From positions 62,001-126,000 of the forward strand of contig NZ_QVFV01000004.1 in the NCBI RefSeq assembly GCF_004212215.1: a DNA stretch of 64,000 nucleotides. The letters are read 5' to 3'. This stretch comes from Leptolyngbya iicbica LK (GTDB lineage: Bacteria; Cyanobacteriota; Cyanobacteriia; Phormidesmidales; Phormidesmidaceae). The position numbers and the translations under genes are program-made. Below the pieces are notes generated by a model, which ran no database searches, had not been told where the DNA came from, and was given only the letters and a program-made list of their open reading frames with translations. This document shows positions 58,707-64,000 of this stretch, one piece after another (positions within the stretch are counted from its first letter, which is position 1; every line of letters begins with the position of its first letter).

Positions 58707-59399
58707 TTAGTCTTCGGCAGTCAGTTCATCCAGTTTAGTCCGCACTGCTTGAATGTCTTGCCACATAAGCCATTTGGGGGAGCCTTTTTCCCGCGACTGG
58801 TTCCGTAAAAGATACGCTGGATGAAAGATGGGCATACACAAACGGCCTTCCCACTCGATCCATTGGCCTCGCACCTTCGTGATGCCGCGCTTTTCTCCCG
58901 TGAGTCCCTTCATCGCAGTGGCGCCTGTCATCAAAATGATTTTGGGGTCAACTAAGCGAATTTGCTCGAGCAGATAACCCTTACAGGCACTCGATTCATC
59001 TGCTGTCGGGGTGCGGTTGCCCGGAGGGCGGCATTTGACGACATTGCAGATATAAACGTCTTTTTCAGTGTCTAGGCGAACGGCGGCCAGAATCTTTTCC
59101 AGTAGTTGCCCTGATTTACCGACGAAGGGCAAACCCTGCTCGTCCTCTTGCTGACCGGGGCCTTCGCCCACAATCATGATGTGTGCCTTAGGATTCCCTC
59201 GGCTAACGACCACATTGGTGCGCCCCGCCGCCAACCCACAGCGCTGACAATTCTTACAATGCCGGGCCAAAGTATCTAAGTCATCGTAAATGCCTGCCGG
59301 AATTGCTACAGAGGCGCTGGTCGGGATAGCTTCCAGATCAAAACTATCTGGTACAGCATCAGCATTCGGCTCGGTAAACAGATCAATTTGGTCAGTCAT
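58707..59399 (-). CDS. Uracil-DNA glycosylase, family 4
   Basis: This enzyme removes uracil from DNA. Family 4 has an iron-sulfur cluster: cysteines at 51 and 54 (CQRC), 123 (VKCRPPG) and 139 (SACKG) fit. Catalytic blocks are VGEGPGQQEDEQGLPFVGKSGQLL and IFHPAYLLRN. Length 230 residues from ATG 59399 (MTDQIDLFTE), with an in-frame upstream start at 59429. It is convergent with gyrA. It follows a strong hairpin at 59424-59468. Confidence 0.93.
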   Translation of the reverse strand: MTDQIDLFTEPNADAVPDSFDLEAIPTSASVAIPAGIYDDLDTLARHCKNCQRCGLAAGRTNVVVSRGNPKAHIMIVGEGPGQQEDEQGLPFVGKSGQLLEKILAAVRLDTEKDVYICNVVKCRPPGNRTPTADESSACKGYLLEQIRLVDPKIILMTGATAMKGLTGEKRGITKVRGQWIEWEGRLCMPIFHPAYLLRNQSREKGSPKWLMWQDIQAVRTKLDELTAED

Positions 59400-59423
59400 A
59401 GGGACGGTTAGACGCAGGCTTGT

Positions 59424-59468
59424 AAACAAAGTAGCCGTAGCTTTTTCATAACTACGGCTACTTTGTTT
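59424..59468. terminator. 17-bp perfect hairpin, terminator of the small gene upstream
   Basis: AAACAAAGTAGCCGTAG (59424-59440) and CTACGGCTACTTTGTTT (59452-59468) pair exactly over an 11-nt loop. It lies 15 nt beyond the stop of the minus-strand gene at 59484-59723, which it should terminate; T-rich arms give the U-tail in that direction. It overlaps the leader of the uracil glycosylase gene. Confidence 0.82.
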
Positions 59469-59483
59469 AGTGTAAATGGGTCT

Positions 59484-59723
59484 CTATTTTTTAGGAATGG
59501 CACTACTGGCCCCAAAAACAATTGATTTGTAATAAAACCATGCCCCTGACTGTCGGAGGCTGGATTCTACTAACTGATTGAGTTCGTGGCGTTCCGCAGG
59601 TGTTTGAATCTTGGAAGCGACTAAGCCCATCAAATTGAGAGCAGTTTCTTTCTTACCGTGGTCGTAGGTGCGAGCCGCAAGCCGCATGGTTTCTGCGAGC
59701 TTTGTGATTTTCTGAGAGGTCAT
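59484..59723 (-). CDS. Small conserved protein, function unknown
   Basis: The 79-residue protein has a helix-rich middle (LAETMRLAARTYDHGKKETALNLMGLVASKI) and a second one with RHELNQLVESSLRQSGAWFYYKS. It is soluble. No family was recognised with confidence. It ends just before a strong hairpin terminator and reads in the same direction as the uracil glycosylase gene. Start ATG 59723. Confidence 0.62.
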   Translation of the reverse strand: MTSQKITKLAETMRLAARTYDHGKKETALNLMGLVASKIQTPAERHELNQLVESSLRQSGAWFYYKSIVFGASSAIPKK

Positions 59724-59946
59724 AGTTCAGAGGGGTGAGGAGAAAAGAGGTTAATCAGCCCTCGGTCTGACATTACGGGGTTTTCTCTTCGTCTCGCGTC
59801 CGCTGATTTGCGGAATGTTCTGACGAACTGATGGATTGAAGACTCTGACCTCAGCAGAATCACCATGCGGTGGGTTATCAACTACGTCGCTTCACGTCAG
59901 GGCGGCGGGCAATTCCGGAACTGATGAGTAGATGATGCCGGATGCT

Positions 59947-61302
59947 CTAAGCAACGACTGGAATGAGCTGTTCGCCAGTGAGGCTAAAGGCACGGATTTC
60001 GGTGATTTGAACTTTAACGAGTTGGCCTTTGAGCTGGTTGATATCGCCAGCAAAGAAGGTGAGGCGGTTCCCACGAGTGCGGCCCATAACCTGAGTGGGA
60101 TCTTTGGGATTCACGTCTTCGACCAGAACTTCTTCAATGCGATCGCGATACCGCTGAGATCGCTCGGCGGCTTTCACATTCACCAGATGGTTGAGTCGTT
60201 GGAGGCGATCGCTCTTCACCTCTTCACTGAGCTGATTTTCCCACACTGCTGCTGGGGTATTGGGGCGAGGAGAATATGCCGCCGTGTTGAGCATGTCAAA
60301 GCCGATATCCTCAGTCAACTGCATCGTTTTTTGAAACTGTTCCTCGGTCTCGCCGGGGAAGCCCACGATCGCGTCGGCGCTGATTGACGCATCGGGCATG
60401 TATTCGCGAATGGTGTCGATAATGCGGCGATATTTTTCGTGGGTATAGCCTCGGGCCATCGCCTTCAGCACATCGTTATCGCCGGACTGAAAGGGAATGT
60501 GGAAATGCTCGCACACCTTGGGGAGTTCAGCGCAAGCCTTGATCAGCCGCTCAGTAAAGTAGCGGGGATGGCTGGTCGCAAAGCGAATGCGCTCGATGCC
60601 GGGGACATCATGAACGTAGTAGAGCAAATCGGTGAGGGTATTTTGCCGTCGTCCCTCAGCGGTCACGCCAGGCAAATCGCGACCATAGGCATCGATGTTT
60701 TGCCCGAGTAGGGTGATTTCTTTATAGCCCTGTTGCCCCAACGCTTCCATTTCAGCGCGAATGGCTTCCGGGGTGCGAGATTGCTCGACGCCGCGCACCC
60801 CAGGCACGACGCAATAGGTGCAGCGCTCGTTGCAGCCATAAATGACATTTACCCAAGCGGTGACCTGACTATCGCGGCGGGGTTTGGTAATGTCTTCCAT
60901 AATGTGGATGGGTTCGGTCGCCACGACCTGGTTGCCGTCCATCACCTGTTCCAACAAATCTTGCAGACGGTTGGCGTGTTGTGGCCCCATGACTAAATCG
61001 AGTTCGGGCACGCGACGCAGCAGAGCTTCGCCTTCTTGCTGGGCGACACAGCCCGCCACAATCAGCGTCAGGTCGGGTTTCTCTTGCTTGCGCTTAGCCT
61101 GCCGTCCTAAGTAGGAGTAGACCTTTTGCTCCGCGTTGTCGCGAATGGTGCAGGTGTTATACAGAACGACGTCGGCTTGATAAGGATCGGCTTCCCACTG
61201 CAAGCCCATATCGTCCAAAATTCCGGCCATCCGTTCGGAGTCGGCTTTGTTCATCTGACAGCCGAAGGTGGTGACGTGATAGCGACGAGGAGCAGTAGTC
61301 AT
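59947..61302 (-). CDS. miaB: tRNA-2-methylthio-N6-dimethylallyladenosine synthase
   Basis: MiaB adds the methylthio group to i6A37 of tRNAs. The 451-residue protein has N-terminal cluster cysteines C15, C51 and C85, the radical-SAM motif CNERCTYC (C157, C161, C164) followed by VVPGVRG, and a C-terminal TRAM domain ([21 protein letters not shown]). The start [25 protein letters not shown] fits the family. It is a paralogue of rimO at 29494. Divergent from the next gene. Confidence 0.96.
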   Translation of the reverse strand: MTTAPRRYHVTTFGCQMNKADSERMAGILDDMGLQWEADPYQADVVLYNTCTIRDNAEQKVYSYLGRQAKRKQEKPDLTLIVAGCVAQQEGEALLRRVPELDLVMGPQHANRLQDLLEQVMDGNQVVATEPIHIMEDITKPRRDSQVTAWVNVIYGCNERCTYCVVPGVRGVEQSRTPEAIRAEMEALGQQGYKEITLLGQNIDAYGRDLPGVTAEGRRQNTLTDLLYYVHDVPGIERIRFATSHPRYFTERLIKACAELPKVCEHFHIPFQSGDNDVLKAMARGYTHEKYRRIIDTIREYMPDASISADAIVGFPGETEEQFQKTMQLTEDIGFDMLNTAAYSPRPNTPAAVWENQLSEEVKSDRLQRLNHLVNVKAAERSQRYRDRIEEVLVEDVNPKDPTQVMGRTRGNRLTFFAGDINQLKGQLVKVQITEIRAFSLTGEQLIPVVA

Positions 61303-61484
61303 GGCAAACCGATGAGTTGAGCAAGCGCAGCAGCAATCTTAAATGTTACCGCGTGTGACTCTCACCTGGGAAGCGGGGCAAAAGTTTTGGCGCTGTGATG
61401 TGCAACCGATTTGGCCCAGCTGGGCATCTTGGACACAGGCAAACGCATGTAGTGATTAACGCCAAGGATGCGGGAGAAGGCATC

Positions 61485-62849
61485 GTGACAGGATTTGTTG
61501 TGCTGATGGTATTGGCGGTGGTGGTGCCCGTGGCGGTGGGGATCTTCTGTCGTCGCTGGGCGCAAAATCATCGGGCGGATCAGTCGGCCCGCGTCAAAAC
61601 CGTGGGGCAGGCGTTGGGCTTATCCGATCGCATCTCCAAATCATCGCTGTCACGGATGTTGCGGGAGATTCCCCTGTTCAGTTTAGGGCGATCGCACACT
61701 ATTCTCTATGCCCTGGAAGGGGAGCGTCATGGAGTCGCCATCACCGTGTTTGAACTCCAGAGCAATCCCGGTACTGGCCATACCCGGTCGAACAGTGGGG
61801 TGTATGTGTTGATGCGATCGCCCGCTCTCCAGAGTCCCGCCTTTGCCCTCGAACCGACCGATATGCATGTCGGCGCATCCCCGATCCAGTTCGACAGTTA
61901 TCCAGCTTTTGCGAATCGCTTTTGGCTGCAAGGGCATAACCAGAATGACGAGGCTGTTCGGGCCTGGTTTACTCCGACTTTGTTGGGCTATCTGCTGGGC
62001 CAGTCCCAACGCCTGCGGCTGTGGGGCAGCGACTCATATCTACTCTATGGTGGCGGCATCAACACCTTTGCTCAAGTGACTCGCTCCGATAAGTTGCAAG
62101 CGTTCATCGACGCCGGATTAGGGATTTTTGAACAGGTTGTGCCGACGGTTGACCCGCCAACTGAGGGGCCGCCGTCGAGTCGTCCGGACTCTGCACCGCC
62201 AGCGGCTCAGCCCCCCGCGCCCAGCACGAGCGATTGGCAACAGGCCGCCGCCGCGCAACGCGATCAAAAAGTCAGCCAATGGAATCCGTCAAAAATTGTC
62301 AACCTCGGCCAAAAGAAGCAGAAAAAGCGCATTGCCAAGCTCATTGTTGATTTGGTGGTGGAGGGCGGTACCTATAAACCCAGCACTCATGGGATGGGGG
62401 CGAGAGCCTACGATGGTCGCCAAGGCAAAATCGTCTACACCGCGCCGAGTGAAGACCCCCGTGAAGCCAGAATGCGAGGTCAAGAAGCGGGGCAAAGTCA
62501 GAGGGAGATGAGCCGCGAAGGGCTAGAGGGGATTATTGAAGCAAGTGCGGAGAGCTTTTTTCCCGTATTGAATCCGGCGGACGGCGATCGCATTGATCAG
62601 GCAATGGCGGAACAACTGCTCACTGAAATTGAAAGTCGGGGAGGCTGCAACCTCACTGATGACGCCTATAAAATCAGCATTCAACCGATCAACGGTCGGT
62701 TTATCTATCAGTGCGATGTGCCCCAGGGGCGATACCAGTTTGCGCAAGTGCGGCGATCGCTCAACCGTGATGACGCTATGGCCTGGCTGATGGAGCATGA
62801 CCGCAACGTTTTTGCTGACTGGTTAGCGACCACACCCGAGCCCTCATGA
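61485..62849 (+). CDS. Membrane-anchored protein, function unknown
   Basis: The 454-residue protein starts with a single membrane helix (FVVLMVLAVVVPVAVGIF). The middle part (residues 40-220) is a soluble domain without recognised motif (SRMLREIPLFSLGRSHTILYALEG). A Pro/Ala-rich linker follows, then a lysine-rich stretch (KKQKKRIAKLIVDLVV) and a C-terminal domain (ANPADGDRID-like region). GTG 61485 was chosen because the helix follows and GGGAG lies 7 nt before; the frame is open to 61395. It ends 4 bp into the next gene (ATGATG overlap). Confidence 0.6.
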   Translation: MTGFVVLMVLAVVVPVAVGIFCRRWAQNHRADQSARVKTVGQALGLSDRISKSSLSRMLREIPLFSLGRSHTILYALEGERHGVAITVFELQSNPGTGHTRSNSGVYVLMRSPALQSPAFALEPTDMHVGASPIQFDSYPAFANRFWLQGHNQNDEAVRAWFTPTLLGYLLGQSQRLRLWGSDSYLLYGGGINTFAQVTRSDKLQAFIDAGLGIFEQVVPTVDPPTEGPPSSRPDSAPPAAQPPAPSTSDWQQAAAAQRDQKVSQWNPSKIVNLGQKKQKKRIAKLIVDLVVEGGTYKPSTHGMGARAYDGRQGKIVYTAPSEDPREARMRGQEAGQSQREMSREGLEGIIEASAESFFPVLNPADGDRIDQAMAEQLLTEIESRGGCNLTDDAYKISIQPINGRFIYQCDVPQGRYQFAQVRRSLNRDDAMAWLMEHDRNVFADWLATTPEPS

Positions 62850-63469
62850 TGCGGCTGAGTGGCTTGATTGCGTTATTGGGACTTGACCTGTACTGCTTGG
62901 TGTTGCTGTGGTGCGGTGTGTGGCCGGGACGCTTGGGCGAGGCTATGTTCTGGACCATCATTCTGGGGATGTTGGCATTAGCGGTGGCGGTGTTCTTCAG
63001 CGTAGTGGGCGTGATTGTTTGGGGGTGGCGCGCTGTCACTCGATCGCGCCGTCGAGCGCGGACGATAGTTCCCAAACCTCGTGCCTATCCGCTGAAACGG
63101 GTGGCGATCGCCACGGCAATTTTCGTTGTCTTTACCTACGTCGCCCTCTCTCACCACTGGCCCATGCGAGTCGCTTTTGGGTTGTCAAAACCGGCGTTCA
63201 CTGCCCGTCTAGCTGATGCCCCCGTGACGGATCAAAATTTCAGTGAGTTTCCGCTCAATGAGCGTCTGGGGGTGTACTACGTGACTTACTATGCGGCGGA
63301 TAGTGGCGGTAGCGTCTATTTTCAGACGGGATTTCACGGTTTTTGGGCGGCCCCCCATGGTTTTGCCTATCAGCCCAACGATCAGGGCAGTCCCTTTGGT
63401 CATACGGGTCATTTCTTTGCCCCTGTGGCCAAAGACTGGTATTTGTTTCGCGCTAGCCATGACTGGTAG
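62846..63469 (+). CDS. Membrane protein with extracytoplasmic domain, function unknown
   Basis: The 207-residue protein has two to three hydrophobic helices in the first half (LIALLGLDLYCLVLLWCGV; TIILGMLALAVAVFFSVVGVIVW; VAIATAIFVVFTYVAL) and a soluble C-terminal part with aromatic residues (YYVTYYAADSGGSVYFQTGFHGFW). ATG 62846 overlaps the previous stop, so the two are translationally coupled. No family recognised. Confidence 0.6.
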   Translation: MMRLSGLIALLGLDLYCLVLLWCGVWPGRLGEAMFWTIILGMLALAVAVFFSVVGVIVWGWRAVTRSRRRARTIVPKPRAYPLKRVAIATAIFVVFTYVALSHHWPMRVAFGLSKPAFTARLADAPVTDQNFSEFPLNERLGVYYVTYYAADSGGSVYFQTGFHGFWAAPHGFAYQPNDQGSPFGHTGHFFAPVAKDWYLFRASHDW

Positions 63470-63549
63470 CACTGAGTTGTGGAGAAAGACAGTTACCGAA
63501 GCCAACCAGGTTTTAGGATAGGGGGGATCGCCGTGGAGAGGTTCCCACC

Positions 63550-64000
63550 ATGGGAAAACAAGCCCCCAAACTCGTGCTCGTCGCGCTCATCGTCGCGATT
63601 CTCGTGATTCTGGCTTGGCAGAATTCGACGCCATTGCTGGCTCTCAGCTTCTTAGGATTCCGCTCAGTGACGTTGCCGTTGGGCGTGTGGCTGGTGGCCG
63701 CGATCGCCCTGGGCGCTCTCACCGCGATCGCGATCCTTTACCTGACCAACCTGGGCACTGCCGCCCCACCGCGATCGCGCCGTCGGCAGTGGACTGTGCA
63801 GCCCGATATGCCGCCCCATCCCGATGCTGGACGTTCGTATGATGGCACGTCACAGCAGCGTAACCGACGGTGGAATGTGCGATCGCCCCAGGATTTCTTT
63901 CGACGTGACGAGGCCCAGCGCCCCCGTCAAAATCCCCGTAATGAACCGCCTCAGGAGCCTCGTCAAGAGTCGCGATCGCGTCCCAGTGGCCCGCCACCGA
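63550..64000 (+). CDS. LapA-like membrane protein, 3' end outside the window
   Basis: The frame runs open from ATG 63550 to the edge (150 codons seen). Two membrane helices (LVLVALIVAILVILAWQNSTPLLALSF; VTLPLGVWLVAAIALGALTAIAILYL) resemble the LapA/DUF1049 family. A basic, Arg/Pro-rich tail follows (PRSRRRQWTVQPD; DFFRRDEAQRPRQ), which is unusual for the family and may be disordered. The gene follows the previous one by 80 bp. The role is unknown; family members in E. coli act in lipopolysaccharide assembly. Confidence 0.62.
   Translation, partial: MGKQAPKLVLVALIVAILVILAWQNSTPLLALSFLGFRSVTLPLGVWLVAAIALGALTAIAILYLTNLGTAAPPRSRRRQWTVQPDMPPHPDAGRSYDGTSQQRNRRWNVRSPQDFFRRDEAQRPRQNPRNEPPQEPRQESRSRPSGPPP

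Overview
The window is cyanobacterial chromosome. The palindrome GCGATCGC (HIP1) occurs throughout, and there are lineage markers: petN for a cytochrome b6f subunit, btpA for photosystem I biogenesis, an FtsH3-type protease, a ThyX thymidylate synthase, pentapeptide-repeat proteins, a ComFB protein and a lipid-A-disaccharide-synthase-like glycosyltransferase of the cyanobacterial type. Composition is moderately GC-rich, which would suit a Leptolyngbya-like filamentous or related strain, but the genus cannot be fixed from the sequence alone. No rRNA, CRISPR array, prophage or intact insertion sequence was seen.

Layout. 1-5 kb: end of a GT4 glycosyltransferase, a methylglyoxal synthase/diacylglycerol kinase fusion, two tandem YbjQ-like genes, a secreted peptidoglycan-binding protein and a divergent ADP-ribosylglycohydrolase-like protein. 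5-13 kb: a PgpH-type cyclic-di-AMP phosphodiesterase, a C39-like papain-fold protein, enolase, a small secreted protein behind a large hairpin, ComFB, and a 46-residue small protein. 13-17 kb: LpxB-like glycosyltransferase, ABC1 kinase, a VOC protein and a small conserved protein. 17-21 kb: a MITE-like repeat next to a pentapeptide-repeat gene lying between direct repeats, then rsmB, a small membrane protein, petN and a membrane protein. 21-28 kb: uvrA, a phosphodiester-glycosidase lipoprotein, an alr0857-like protein, a gene-poor kilobase, a membrane/alpha-helical protein and thyX. 28.4-29.5 kb: a DUF2806 gene that looks foreign. 29.5-38 kb: rimO, btpA, murA, tRNA-Leu(CAG), a SpoU methyltransferase, then lpd-trpC and a DUF5340-like gene. 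38-48 kb: two pentapeptide proteins, an ArsA/Get3 ATPase, an orphan ABC-2 permease, cutA, a Tat-exported multicopper oxidase, an HAD phosphatase and a class IV aminotransferase. 48-64 kb: ftsH3, a CPBP protease, gltX, a GAF-LuxR regulator, a histone-deacetylase-fold enzyme, gyrA, family-4 uracil-DNA glycosylase, miaB, two uncharacterised envelope-type proteins, and a LapA-like gene cut by the window end.

Most of this is ordinary housekeeping DNA in short operons or single genes. Themes that recur are nucleotide second messengers (PgpH and ComFB within 7 kb), DNA repair and topology (uvrA, udg, gyrA), two related methylthiotransferases (rimO, miaB), and membrane quality control (ftsH3, CPBP).

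I found no convincing undescribed multi-gene system. The best leads are the repeat-flanked pentapeptide cassette, the HIP1-free DUF2806 insertion, a perfect 16-bp hairpin that would bury the ribosome binding site of a secreted-protein gene, the unannotated 46-residue protein with its own terminator-like hairpin, and a possible broken gene coupled to the LpxB-like gene.
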